A DNA stretch of 29,599 nucleotides. Source: a virus. Of the stretch, positions 1 to 7,316 are shown in pieces. Position 1 is the stretch's first letter. Every line of letters begins with the position of its first letter. Location of the stretch: the IMG/VR virus record IMGVR_UViG_3300032267_001872, positions 1 to 29,599 of that record. One strand, 5' to 3'. The position numbers were made by a program, and so were the translations under genes. The notes beneath the pieces were generated by a model. It saw only the letters and a list, made by a program, of their open reading frames with translations, did not search any database and was not told where the DNA came from.

Positions 1-9
1 TTTTGTTTT

Positions 10-72
10 CTCCTTTAATTCTTGCGCAAAGCAAGAAACGTGATTATACTATAGATTGTATCAATATTGCAA
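10..72 (-). promoter_or_regulatory. Promoter, leader hairpin and RBS for a gene beyond the left edge
   Basis: On the minus strand a sigma-70-like promoter is visible: -35 TTGCAA (67-72) and a perfect -10 TATAAT (43-48), 18 bases apart. The transcript would start near 36. It would immediately enter a 7-bp hairpin with arms TTCTTGC and GCAAGAA (19-25 and 31-37) and a 5-base loop. A strong Shine-Dalgarno AAAGGAG (10-16) follows, so the start codon should lie just left of base 1. The downstream gene is not visible. The hairpin sits close enough to the ribosome site to affect translation, but that is inference. Confidence 0.6.
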
Positions 73-283
73 CCTATAAATGTATAAATTTAATTTTATG
101 CTGAGCAACTTTACCAATTGCTTTGTACGGACGGCGTTACAATCTATTAGATTGGTAAAAGGATCTCATCCTAAGCGTCGTTTTTCTCCGGCGTCATGAT
201 GAATGGCGCTGCATGTTTAATTATTCCAAAAGACGGTCGAGGTCAAAATCTTTGCACGCTAACTTACGCTGTCGCTTGTTTTT

Positions 284-305
284 AAAAAATGCGCTGACGC
301 TGCGC
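284..305 (-). terminator. Possible terminator after the gp41 helicase gene
   Basis: Directly after the helicase stop codon the minus strand has a short GC-rich inverted repeat, arms GCGC (302-305 and 291-294) around a 7-base centre, followed by ATTTTTT. This is a short-stemmed intrinsic-terminator layout. The stem is only 4 perfect pairs, so strength is doubtful. Confidence 0.35.
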
Positions 306-1742
306 TTATTGTTCTTCGTCTGAATGTAGGTCGTTAAGCAGTTGTCTTAATTTGCTGCCTTCTACCGTGGCTCTAATTTTACCCACTTCTTCTCCTTTAG
401 TAGGATCTAATTCTGTGCGAGCATCAGTGGCAGTGCCATCTCCAGATATTTTACTTTTTTGTTTTAACGAATCATACACAGTGGATGTCTGTTTTTTAAA
501 TTGATACTGCTCAGTATCTTCTGGTAAATCTCTAATTCTTAAAGTATCCAAATCAAACTCTAAATCCACTTTCTGTCCTACACCACTAGAACTTCTAGTT
601 TTCATAAACTGTAATTGATATCTGCCACGCTCTTTCATTGCTCGGCTAGTGAATATACCAAACACGTTGTCTGCTGTTTGTACTTTAGACAAGCCACCTG
701 CTATGTGACTGTGATCAAACTCAATTTCCTCTACAGATGCTCTATTCAATTGCGATGCTGTGGCCATCAACATTTGTGATTCTACAGCTAAATTTCTCAA
801 CTCCTCTGATACATACTTGTCTTTAATAAACAAATCAGCAGGTGATACTTTTTTACTCTTTGGCATCATAAGATCAAGATAATCGATCAATATACAATCT
901 ATTTTCTTTTTAGATTTAATTTCTAATTCTTTTAGATATGTTTTGATATCTAATACTGTGCTACCCGACGGCAAATATTTAATTTGTAGATTGCCTGACT
1001 TTTTAGCAAGTAATTTAATTTTCATTTCAACATTTGCAATTTCAGGAAATATTTTTCTTGTAGGGATATTAGTAATCATTGCATCTAATCTCATTGCCAC
1101 TAACATTTCACTTAATTCAAAACTAATATAACAACAATTCAAACCAGCAGTAGCCCAGTTAACTGCTAGATTTTGTAAGAATAAAGATTTACCTGCACCC
1201 GATCCTCCTGCAAATATGTTTAACTCACCGCGATTAAATCCTCCAAACAATTTCTTGTCGATGCTGGGCCAGCCTGTGCTGATTTGTCCATTAGAGTTTT
1301 TTAATCGTTCTAATCTACCTCGAGGATCTTCGAAGTAATCTGTGCCTATGTCTCGAGTCAATCCAATGTTGACAGCTGCCTTAATCTTATCTTCTACTGG
1401 AGCATAATCACCGTGCTCTAATAAATCTGCAGATTCTAGAATGGCTCGCTCTAATGCTTTGTGTCGAGAAAATGTTTCAAACTCATCTAACAACCAAGCG
1501 AAATGAGAAGGGTTAAGGTCTTTGGCTGTTTTTAATTTAATATCAAATTTAGCATTGACTTGATCCACTTCTGGCAATACTTTATATTGTTCAGCATACT
1601 CTTTAATAAATTTAGCAACAGGCATTAATTTTCTATCAAAATTATTACTGTCAAATATATTCTGTGCTCGTGCAAATGACTCTGCATCTGCCAGCATCAT
1701 TTCTAAATATAATTTCTGTACATCAAAAGTATAATCAGCCAT
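306..1742 (-). CDS. gp41: Replicative DNA helicase, T4 gp41 type
   Basis: This is a DnaB/gp41-family hexameric helicase that unwinds the phage fork 5'-3' on the lagging strand and works with the gp61 primase. The 478-residue length is close to T4 gp41 (475). An N-terminal helical domain covers about 1-135. The RecA-like motor starts near 155, with Walker A GGSGAGKS at 179-186, a Walker B-like run ending in LIDYLDLM near 285-295, and the sensor-type segment MATASQLNR near 325. The C-terminal 60 residues are charged and probably flexible. The start ATG follows a purine-rich AAAGAAAT ribosome site, a variant seen before several genes here. The gene is last in a minus-strand run; the usual neighbour primase is separated from it by a radical SAM gene. 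Confidence 0.93.
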   Translation of the reverse strand: MADYTFDVQKLYLEMMLADAESFARAQNIFDSNNFDRKLMPVAKFIKEYAEQYKVLPEVDQVNAKFDIKLKTAKDLNPSHFAWLLDEFETFSRHKALERAILESADLLEHGDYAPVEDKIKAAVNIGLTRDIGTDYFEDPRGRLERLKNSNGQISTGWPSIDKKLFGGFNRGELNIFAGGSGAGKSLFLQNLAVNWATAGLNCCYISFELSEMLVAMRLDAMITNIPTRKIFPEIANVEMKIKLLAKKSGNLQIKYLPSGSTVLDIKTYLKELEIKSKKKIDCILIDYLDLMMPKSKKVSPADLFIKDKYVSEELRNLAVESQMLMATASQLNRASVEEIEFDHSHIAGGLSKVQTADNVFGIFTSRAMKERGRYQLQFMKTRSSSGVGQKVDLEFDLDTLRIRDLPEDTEQYQFKKQTSTVYDSLKQKSKISGDGTATDARTELDPTKGEEVGKIRATVEGSKLRQLLNDLHSDEEQ

Positions 1743-1764
1743 AAATTTTTATTTCTTTATACAA

Positions 1765-2952
1765 TTATAACACATTTTCTATTTGAATCCACTCTAAAAA
1801 TGTTTTTGGAAATACCGTTAAATCAATATCTTTACGTCTTTTTGTAAATTCGTATAAGAATTCTTTAATATTTTGCCTTTCCATTTCGTTGGGTTCTTTC
1901 TTTATTGATCTTAATATAGGCTCATAAACATCTTTTGGTAATGTTAATAGATCCTGTTCGATTAATGCTTTACTATTTTTATCAATAATATGTGGACTCA
2001 TCATTCTAGGTTGATAAGCAAACGTTACAACTATTTTATGCGATTTAAATAGCTCATAAAATTTTTTAAATCCAAATATTGTAAGATTTGACAACGTTGA
2101 ATGAAACTCAAAATTAATTTTTTCTTTTTTTAATATATCAATCTTATCGGAAAATTCTACCCATTTTATCCCGTATCTATTAAACTCTAACAATTCTTCT
2201 ATATTCTCCGAGCTAACTTTTATCAAAAGATTTTTTACTTTTTTTAATTTTTCGAGCATGCCCATAAATCTAGAATTGCTAACACCTAATCCTGTATACA
2301 ATTCTATCTGTGTTGAGGAAGGTAGATTTATTTTTTCTAAAACATCTATAAGAGCATTGTCTAATAATGGTTCACCTCCAGTTACTATTAATTTTTTTAA
2401 TTTTGATGAAGCTAGTTCTATTTCTTTTAGTAAAATTTGATAATGTTTTGTATTTTTTAATTTTGACTGACTAATTTTTAACAAAGTTTTATCTTTAATA
2501 TTACCTTGATATCTATCATCTTGTGAGTCTGTAAGATTATAATTGCCATTATTAATAACGTCTCTCCTCCACGCATTGCTGTATTCTTTGCAGCAGTATG
2601 AACAAGTTAGATTACAATCTGCTCCTATAGTTAAATCAATTGTTTCTGTCTGAGTAACAGTTTCTTGATGTGTTTTTTCTACCCCTCCTTGATAAAGTCT
2701 TGGACTTTGTGCACCATGGTCTTCTGCTGACCAACAGTTTTGCTCACAACTGGCATTGCGCTCATTCTTTAACATTTGTTCTCGTTCAAACACATTTACT
2801 TTGGTATTAAAAAGGTTTCCTGGATTTTCTTTAAGCCAATCAAAATCAATTGAATGTGGAGCGGCTGCATGACAATTATATGTTGTTTTAGATCCTAAAT
2901 CTATCTTTAGGAATTTAAATTTCATTGAGCAATAATAGTTTCTATTGTCCAT
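1765..2952 (-). CDS. Radical SAM enzyme, unknown substrate
   Basis: A 395-residue radical SAM protein. The [4Fe-4S]-binding motif CxxxCxxC is at C113, C117 and C120, within the usual beta-strand context (TIDLTIGADCNLTCSYC), and a glycine-rich VTGGEPLL segment matches the SAM-binding GGE motif. The N-terminal about 105 residues hold further cysteines (C8, C27, C69, C73; SCEQNCW at 68-74) that could bind a second cluster or metal. I see no clear C-terminal SPASM cysteine set. The start overlaps the primase stop by 11 bases, so it is co-transcribed with primase and helicase. The radical SAM call is secure from motifs. The substrate is unknown: peptide or RNA modification and cofactor-type chemistry are all possible. 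Confidence 0.85.
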   Translation of the reverse strand: MDNRNYYCSMKFKFLKIDLGSKTTYNCHAAAPHSIDFDWLKENPGNLFNTKVNVFEREQMLKNERNASCEQNCWSAEDHGAQSPRLYQGGVEKTHQETVTQTETIDLTIGADCNLTCSYCCKEYSNAWRRDVINNGNYNLTDSQDDRYQGNIKDKTLLKISQSKLKNTKHYQILLKEIELASSKLKKLIVTGGEPLLDNALIDVLEKINLPSSTQIELYTGLGVSNSRFMGMLEKLKKVKNLLIKVSSENIEELLEFNRYGIKWVEFSDKIDILKKEKINFEFHSTLSNLTIFGFKKFYELFKSHKIVVTFAYQPRMMSPHIIDKNSKALIEQDLLTLPKDVYEPILRSIKKEPNEMERQNIKEFLYEFTKRRKDIDLTVFPKTFLEWIQIENVL

Positions 2953-3961
2953 GTTTCTTTCTCTTTAAATCTATTTTTAATGCTGTGGATTCTGTAGATT
3001 TTAATATTGATTGTAAAGTAAACAACCTACCATATTTAGATACAGCATCAGCAACATCGGTAATATTTTCATGCCATTCTGGGAACGCCACACTCCAACC
3101 AAACTCTTTTGCTTGATCTATAAGTTTTTGTCCTGGTTGATCTCTATCCGGTACTACAATTACCTGTCTGTTTAATCCTTGTATCAGTTCTCTTTGTGTA
3201 TCGTTAATCTCTGATCCTAGAATTGCCACGCCACCCAATGTTATAGCATCAAACGGTCCTTCCACGACCAACACAAACTTTCTTTGCCAGTCTTGAGCAT
3301 CTAGATTGAATACATAACCCGGCTGTGTCTCTGTATAATATTTTATTTCTTTGTTGCGAGTATCAAATAATCTTCCTGTGTATCCTACCACTTCACCATG
3401 CCAATAAAACGGCACAATCACTCTACGATGAAAATCAGCAGCTTGGTCCGGAGAGTAAAAGAAATCATACCACTCGGGTGCTATACCTCTACCTTTTAAA
3501 TAATTCAATAACTGATCTATTTTTTCATACTGTGCAGTTGTGAGATCTTCTGCAACATATTTTTCTAACCAGTGTTCTAATTTAAAACTGTTCTTTGGTA
3601 GTTCTTTTTTTTGGAATGAGACGAATTTCTTTTTTTCATACTTAACATCGGCTTCTTCATGGCGCATGGCCTCTATAGCTAATTTCTTAATAGTATCTTC
3701 AGCAACACCCAACCAACCCATGAGTGTTTTCATTTTGGTTGATAATTTTCTACCAATCACGTAAGATGCTGTGTAACCACAATTGAAACAGTGATAGCTT
3801 AGTGTGCCATCTGCAGAAGTCATTACTCCTCCACGTTTTCTTTTATCTGGAGATTCCCCATTGTATACACAACACGGGGCATTAAAACTCATCCAGCCTG
3901 ACGGAGTTTTCTTACGCCCGGCCGGCAACGATGTCAGGATTGTAGACTGAATCAGATTCAT
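2942..3961 (-). CDS. gp61: DNA primase, T4 gp61 type
   Basis: Primase that makes RNA primers for lagging-strand synthesis and binds the gp41 helicase. Length is 339 residues against 342 in T4. An N-terminal zinc-binding region has cysteines at 30-31 and a CFNC pair (C58, C61). The Toprim catalytic core is plain: VVEGPFDAI with E234 and D238, then PDRDQPGQ with D272 and D274, the expected metal-binding acidic positions. The C-terminus is lysine-rich. The stop overlaps the start of the radical SAM gene. The start ATG lies 9 bases from the stop of the gene upstream (3971). Confidence 0.92.
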   Translation of the reverse strand: MNLIQSTILTSLPAGRKKTPSGWMSFNAPCCVYNGESPDKRKRGGVMTSADGTLSYHCFNCGYTASYVIGRKLSTKMKTLMGWLGVAEDTIKKLAIEAMRHEEADVKYEKKKFVSFQKKELPKNSFKLEHWLEKYVAEDLTTAQYEKIDQLLNYLKGRGIAPEWYDFFYSPDQAADFHRRVIVPFYWHGEVVGYTGRLFDTRNKEIKYYTETQPGYVFNLDAQDWQRKFVLVVEGPFDAITLGGVAILGSEINDTQRELIQGLNRQVIVVPDRDQPGQKLIDQAKEFGWSVAFPEWHENITDVADAVSKYGRLFTLQSILKSTESTALKIDLKRKKHGQ

Positions 3962-3970
3962 TCTTATAGT

Positions 3971-4771
3971 TTAATGTCTATAAAGGATTTTGTCAATTTG
4001 TCCGGTATTACCAGAATTATTCGCCCAACTAAATCTTACATTCTGATAAACACCTATAAAATTATAATAGGTAACCCCTGAAGCGTTGTTAAAAGTGATT
4101 GGCGAAGACTGATCGATTGCTGTGATATTGAAATAATCAGAATCGGTAGGTAGTACTGACATAGTACCTTGAATTCTTAAAGATCCTGAAAAAGATTTTG
4201 TGTATACTGCAATTGTGTGTAGAGCCACATTATTATTAATTCCTGGATTAGCATCTATTGCTGAACTTGTTCTAGATAAAGGCCCCGTTGTACTAGTAAA
4301 ACTAGCAATCTCTTCACTGTTGATCATATCAGGATAAGCACCATCTAATACTTCCACAGTACCTGCAGCATTGTAGGCAGTGTCGGCAAATGTCACTGTT
4401 CGAGAGTTATCTGTTGCAACTTCTCTAATAGCATAATTGTAAAACTTTGCATCTAATATTAAAAGATCACCCTCTGTTACAGTTATACTAGCAGTACCTT
4501 TACTAGAGGTTGAAGAACCGTCATCTAAAATAGTTAAGTTTCTAGTTAAAACAGATTGTTTAGTTTCTGAATCTATCAACACAAATTCGTAAGTTTTAGC
4601 TGTTATATCCTGTGCTTTTTGATCTTCATTCTTAAACGTAAAAGTAAGCGGATTTGACACTCCTTTATACAGTTTTATGCGTCTATCGTACACAGTAGAA
4701 TTCCTTCCATGATAACCAGATGTGTATACTATTACCACATTGTTTAGTAAATACCTTGATACAGTTTGCAT
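3971..4771 (-). CDS. Probable virion or baseplate-type structural protein
   Basis: A 266-residue protein rich in Ser, Thr, Asn and short beta-type strands, with almost no cysteine or catalytic-looking motif. The opening (SRYLLNNVVIVYTSGY, then RRIKLYKGVSNPLTFTFKNEDQKAQDI) matches my recollection of a structural protein family common in marine T4-like phages, and its layout resembles the N-terminal beta-sandwich of baseplate upper proteins (BppU-type): a 'kind-of-force' strand followed by DQKA and a definable beta domain. The C-terminal half looks like a second beta-sandwich. A T4-late-promoter-like AATAAATA lies 17 bases upstream, which would suit a late structural gene. Function as a virion component is inference; its position next to primase is unusual for a structural gene but seen in marine relatives. 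Confidence 0.55.
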   Translation of the reverse strand: MQTVSRYLLNNVVIVYTSGYHGRNSTVYDRRIKLYKGVSNPLTFTFKNEDQKAQDITAKTYEFVLIDSETKQSVLTRNLTILDDGSSTSSKGTASITVTEGDLLILDAKFYNYAIREVATDNSRTVTFADTAYNAAGTVEVLDGAYPDMINSEEIASFTSTTGPLSRTSSAIDANPGINNNVALHTIAVYTKSFSGSLRIQGTMSVLPTDSDYFNITAIDQSSPITFNNASGVTYYNFIGVYQNVRFSWANNSGNTGQIDKILYRH

Positions 4772-4787
4772 AGTTCATTGCTCACTG

Positions 4788-4795
4788 TATTTATT
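4788..4795 (-). promoter_or_regulatory. Possible T4-type late promoter
   Basis: The minus strand reads AATAAATA here, 7 of 8 bases of the T4 late consensus TATAAATA. It faces the probable structural gene starting at 4771. The resulting leader would be only about ten bases long and has no clear Shine-Dalgarno, so the call is weak. In an AT-rich genome such matches also arise by chance. Confidence 0.3.
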
Positions 4796-4804
4796 GAATA
4801 TACT

Positions 4805-5179
4805 ATGAATGAAATTTTTGAAACATTAAAAAGTAAGTTTCCGTTCTTATCCTTAATACGCAAAGGGGATTTAGAATTTATAGGAATTGTACAAAATCAA
4901 GACACCCAAGTAACCAGCTTCTATGATTATGGAAGAATCATGTTACCAGCAGATAAAATGAAATTCTTAAAATTAGGAGAAACTTGGTGGTGGGAATCTA
5001 ATAGAAAAATACCAATTAATATATTCCTTAAGAAAGACTTTACTTATTTTAAGCCAACACTAGTAACACTATCTAGTAAAGATATAAAAATAGTACATGG
5101 ACCTGTTGTGAGATTGGAAGATATATCCAAAAAAAGAATCAAACGCAGAACTATACAGTTAATGCGTCGACCTGTTTAA
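4805..5179 (+). CDS. Conserved small phage protein, unknown function
   Basis: A 124-residue basic protein beginning MNEIFETLKSKFPFLSL. An in-frame upstream ATG at 4766 would overlap the divergent gene and adds a poorly supported 13 residues, so I prefer 4805. Features seen: a central aromatic run ETWWWES, a mixed alpha/beta pattern, and a strongly basic tail (KKRIKRRTIQLMRRP) that could contact nucleic acid or a nucleoprotein. It is one of the few plus-strand genes and its stop overlaps the convergent DnaE-like gene by 4 bases. I recall similar proteins in marine T4-like genomes but know no function. Confidence 0.7.
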   Translation: MNEIFETLKSKFPFLSLIRKGDLEFIGIVQNQDTQVTSFYDYGRIMLPADKMKFLKLGETWWWESNRKIPINIFLKKDFTYFKPTLVTLSSKDIKIVHGPVVRLEDISKKRIKRRTIQLMRRPV

Positions 5180-5742
5180 TTTTTATTTCTCTTTATTAAA
5201 TTCATCTGTACCACAATAGCTTGGGCGTATGCAACAGCATGTGATTTTTTAAAAAAATAACTGTCGTCTTTCGGTTTCAACCAAACCTCTTTTAATATTT
5301 CCAGCCAATACTTGTGCATGAGGTGACGTTTGGCCGGTCGTATGATCGCTAATACAGCTGCCAACTGCTCAATGTTTTTAGGTTCCAGTTTAGATACTAT
5401 ATCAAAATGACCATTGATATGAAACAGTTGATCCACAATGTTTTTATCTTTTAACATATTCCAGTCTGGTTCTTCTAACATTAACTCTACTAATTGTTGT
5501 TCTGTCCTTATAGCTTCGTAGAGATTTACATTTAATAAATCTATTTTAAAGTATCCTCGTTCTTCTGCTCTTTTGTAATCAAAACTACAGGAATTTAACA
5601 TCGGATCTACAGGCACTTCTTGAAAGTATACTCCTGTTTTGTGTTTTTCTATTTCTTCATCTTTAATAATAGAAGCTGGCACATGTTTAAACAACTTCAG
5701 TGCGTGGTCTCTATTTGCAAAATCTATATCTACATCAGGCAT
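5176..5742 (-). CDS. Miniature DNA polymerase III alpha (DnaE)-like protein
   Basis: A 188-residue protein in which motifs of the C-family polymerase catalytic core occur in the right order. PDVDIDF at 2-8 matches the DnaE PDFDVDF motif (candidate catalytic D5 and D7). HKTGVYF then GYFKIDLL at 63-70 matches GLVKFDFLGL (third aspartate, D68). QLFHINGHFDIVSKLEPKNIEQLAAVLAIIRP (about 105-136) matches the DnaE fingers region ending in ALFRPGP. FFKKSHAVAYA at 163-173 matches FNKSHSAAYAL. The PHP domain, most of the fingers, the beta-binding and OB regions are absent; the E. coli protein has 1160 residues. The start overlaps the preceding stop as TGATG, with purine-rich AGAAAGAAA upstream. Relationship by motif is strong; polymerase activity is uncertain. 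It could be a real minimal enzyme or a replisome-binding relic. Confidence 0.7.
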   Translation of the reverse strand: MPDVDIDFANRDHALKLFKHVPASIIKDEEIEKHKTGVYFQEVPVDPMLNSCSFDYKRAEERGYFKIDLLNVNLYEAIRTEQQLVELMLEEPDWNMLKDKNIVDQLFHINGHFDIVSKLEPKNIEQLAAVLAIIRPAKRHLMHKYWLEILKEVWLKPKDDSYFFKKSHAVAYAQAIVVQMNLIKRNKN

Positions 5743-5966
5743 CAGTTATATTTCTTTCTATTAGTTTCCGATCTTATCAATGCACCTTTTTCTTTGTCAA
5801 TAAATTCTAATACATTCAAAGTCAATTTATAACCCTTGCTCTCTTGTGCTGGATTGTTAACTTCTGGCAGAATCACTTCTCCAATAGATCCATTTTCTTT
5901 AATCACTATAATACAATCTCCATCAGACACGTCTATACCTTCTTCTATTTTAACTTTATTACTCAA
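5742..5966 (-). CDS. Small conserved protein with a TTG start
   Basis: A 74-residue protein beginning SNKVKIEEGIDVSDGD. The longer reading from an ATG at 6005 adds 13 arginine-rich residues that merely read through the preceding gene. The TTG at 5966 is preferred because a textbook AAGGAGG lies exactly 6 bases upstream (5973-5979), whereas the upstream ATG has none. The protein is a mix of strands (DCIIVIKENGSIGEVILPEV) followed by a basic tail, with no cysteine or catalytic motif. It overlaps the zinc-finger gene upstream and the DnaE-like gene downstream, so all three should be translationally coupled. Function unknown. Confidence 0.75.
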   Translation of the reverse strand: MSNKVKIEEGIDVSDGDCIIVIKENGSIGEVILPEVNNPAQESKGYKLTLNVLEFIDKEKGALIRSETNRKKYN

Positions 5967-6645
5967 TTTTGGCCTCCTTGGCTGTCTCCTGTACAAATAT
6001 TGCATCTGCTGGCGATGATTTAAATTTGTTTGACCAAAACTCTGGATTAATAAATCGCTGTACCATTTGTAATTGTTCGTCCGTAAAAGAGTTTAACATC
6101 TTTTTACCAGCACCACAACCAAGCACCAACCATGGAGATACTTTTCCGGTTTGTATGTGTTGCACAGCTCGAGGAGTATTAACTAAGCGAAAATAATCCG
6201 CCCATTGTACATTTTGTTCTTCTGCCCAATCCATCATGGTTTGTATAGATCTCGTGAGTGCTGCTTCTACCGGTTCTGCTTTTAACATGTCTATAAGATA
6301 TGCTTCGTACAAATCGTCTCTTGCCCAGTGATCTAATTTTATTCTTGATTTGATTATGTAATCGATATATTTTTCTGGATACAACGGACCCACATGCATA
6401 ATGTATCTACCAAACTTTACAAAAGCATTATAATAAGCACTCTTACAAAAGTCTTCGTAGGTTTTTGGTTTTCCGTTATTCTGATGTATTTGATAGAATC
6501 TTTGAAATACTAAAAAAGCATTCTGCACCCATTTTTCATTTTTTTGTAGATGTCGACGCTTAGGTTCACACACGTGAACTTGTAGAGTTCTCTCTTTTGT
6601 AAAACTTTTGCTGCAGAATGTACAAGTATTAAGATTGTTTTCCAT
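5959..6645 (-). CDS. Conserved phage protein with an N-terminal C2H2-like zinc finger
   Basis: A 228-residue protein. The N-terminus has CTFCSKSFTKERTLQVHVC: C8, C11, then H24 and C26, with H32 as an alternative ligand, which is a C2H2-type zinc-finger layout including the usual aromatic and leucine core positions. The remaining about 190 residues are mostly helical, rich in Trp, Tyr and Lys, without a catalytic signature I can name. It sits between gp62 and two small genes in the replication operon and overlaps both neighbours (17 and 8 bases). A DNA-binding or replication accessory role is inference from the finger and the context. I recall homologues in marine T4-like phages annotated only as hypothetical. 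Confidence 0.7.
   Translation of the reverse strand: MENNLNTCTFCSKSFTKERTLQVHVCEPKRRHLQKNEKWVQNAFLVFQRFYQIHQNNGKPKTYEDFCKSAYYNAFVKFGRYIMHVGPLYPEKYIDYIIKSRIKLDHWARDDLYEAYLIDMLKAEPVEAALTRSIQTMMDWAEEQNVQWADYFRLVNTPRAVQHIQTGKVSPWLVLGCGAGKKMLNSFTDEQLQMVQRFINPEFWSNKFKSSPADAIFVQETAKEAKIE
5967..5979 (-). promoter_or_regulatory. Strong ribosome binding site deciding a TTG start
   Basis: AAGGAGG (5973-5979) followed by 6 bases and TTG. It is embedded in the coding end of the zinc-finger gene, where it also encodes part of AKEAK. It is one of the best Shine-Dalgarno matches in the window and fixes the start of the 74-residue protein. Confidence 0.8.
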
Positions 6646-7081
6646 GATCCTCTAGCAGTTGTTCTAGTTCGCCGTCGGTTATAAGTTTATCCAGTGTTTC
6701 TAGATCTGATTGTTTTGTATTAGGAAAAATTTCCATTAACTTTTGTAAAGATTTATTCACTGTTTTTTTCATTGGTTTAACCCATGGATGAAATTGTTGT
6801 TTTAATCCCCCACACATAGCAGTTAATAGCCAACATAATTTTTTGTGTTTTCCGCTTAATTCAAAAAGATTTTTATTAACACACTCATTAATCATTTCAA
6901 CGTAATGCTCTTGATAGAATCTATCTCCTGATACAGCAGAAGCATATCTCATAATCATATAAGGACTATATAAAGACCTTTCATGATCGTCTATTCTATC
7001 GTAATAATCTTTGTTACGAAAGTCTATGGCTTTCATACCATTCCTTAATTCAAAAAACTTTTTTTTCTTTTCTTCACTCAT
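6629..7081 (-). CDS. gp62: Sliding-clamp loader small subunit, T4 gp62 type
   Basis: A 150-residue, mostly helical protein. The pattern SPYMIMRYASAV, then YVEMINECVNKN, then KLCWLLTAMCGG and a tryptophan-containing WVKP follows the spacing of gp62 proteins (in T4 YSKFMVENALS, then an AMN segment, a YLMAAV segment and KW). Gp62 with gp44 forms the ATP-driven loader of the gp45 clamp; it carries no ATPase motif itself, consistent with what is seen. T4 gp62 is 187 residues and marine relatives are shorter. The gp44 gene is not in this window. It overlaps both neighbours by under 20 bases within the operon that starts near 10591. The call rests on pattern likeness, not on a catalytic motif. Confidence 0.65.
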   Translation of the reverse strand: MSEEKKKKFFELRNGMKAIDFRNKDYYDRIDDHERSLYSPYMIMRYASAVSGDRFYQEHYVEMINECVNKNLFELSGKHKKLCWLLTAMCGGLKQQFHPWVKPMKKTVNKSLQKLMEIFPNTKQSDLETLDKLITDGELEQLLEDHGKQS

Positions 7082-7316
7082 CTTCTCTCCATGTTAGTGC
7101 AAACACCGATGCATGCTTAGGGTTTTTAAAAGTTATTTCTATGTTCTTACCTTTCAACTGATAGCCCTGTATGCTTAATCTCTTTTTCTTAGCATGAGCC
7201 ATAATCCATGTAATGTAATGTCGATTCATTAACACAGGTATCTCTCGATCTTTTTCGTCTGGAACTAAGATAACAGGAGCTTCCATACGAACCACGTTGT
7301 CTTTTATTTTTACCAT
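7074..7316 (-). CDS. Small protein of unknown function in the replication operon
   Basis: An 80-residue protein with alternating predicted strands (NVVRMEAPVILVPDE, GKNIEITFKNPKHASVFALTW) and a basic centre (HAKKKRLSIQGY). No cysteines beyond chance and no named motif. The start ATG overlaps the previous stop by 7 bases and its end overlaps gp62 by 8 bases, which implies coupled expression with clamp-loader components. I do not recognise the family. Confidence 0.65.
   Translation of the reverse strand: MVKIKDNVVRMEAPVILVPDEKDREIPVLMNRHYITWIMAHAKKKRLSIQGYQLKGKNIEITFKNPKHASVFALTWREDE

Larger units (their letters stand above)
1..305. other. Non-coding left edge, relatively GC-rich in places
   Basis: No convincing gene lies in this 305-base stretch. 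Apart from the promoter at 10-72, the segment 120-300 is richer in CG and GCGC words than its surroundings. Two tiny plus-strand frames (98-199, 33 codons; 196-285, 29 codons) join through an ATGA overlap, and near-matches to the T4 late promoter TATAAATA sit just upstream (about 75-90). Neither frame has a good ribosome site. On the minus strand a frame open from the end of the helicase gene closes at 221-223 with the peptide KLACKDFDLDRLLE, which looks like a protein C-terminus but has no start codon. I found no tRNA. Confidence 0.4.

Noticed and set aside
110-200. Possible tRNA (a D-loop-like AGATTGGTAAAA and an AGGAT-CTC-ATCCT hairpin)
   Set aside because: The hairpin loop is too small, no T-arm with GTTCRA is found and no acceptor stem pairs.
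6100-6150. GCGAGKK segment in the zinc-finger protein read as a methyltransferase or P-loop motif
   Set aside because: The surrounding strands and the rest of either motif set are absent.
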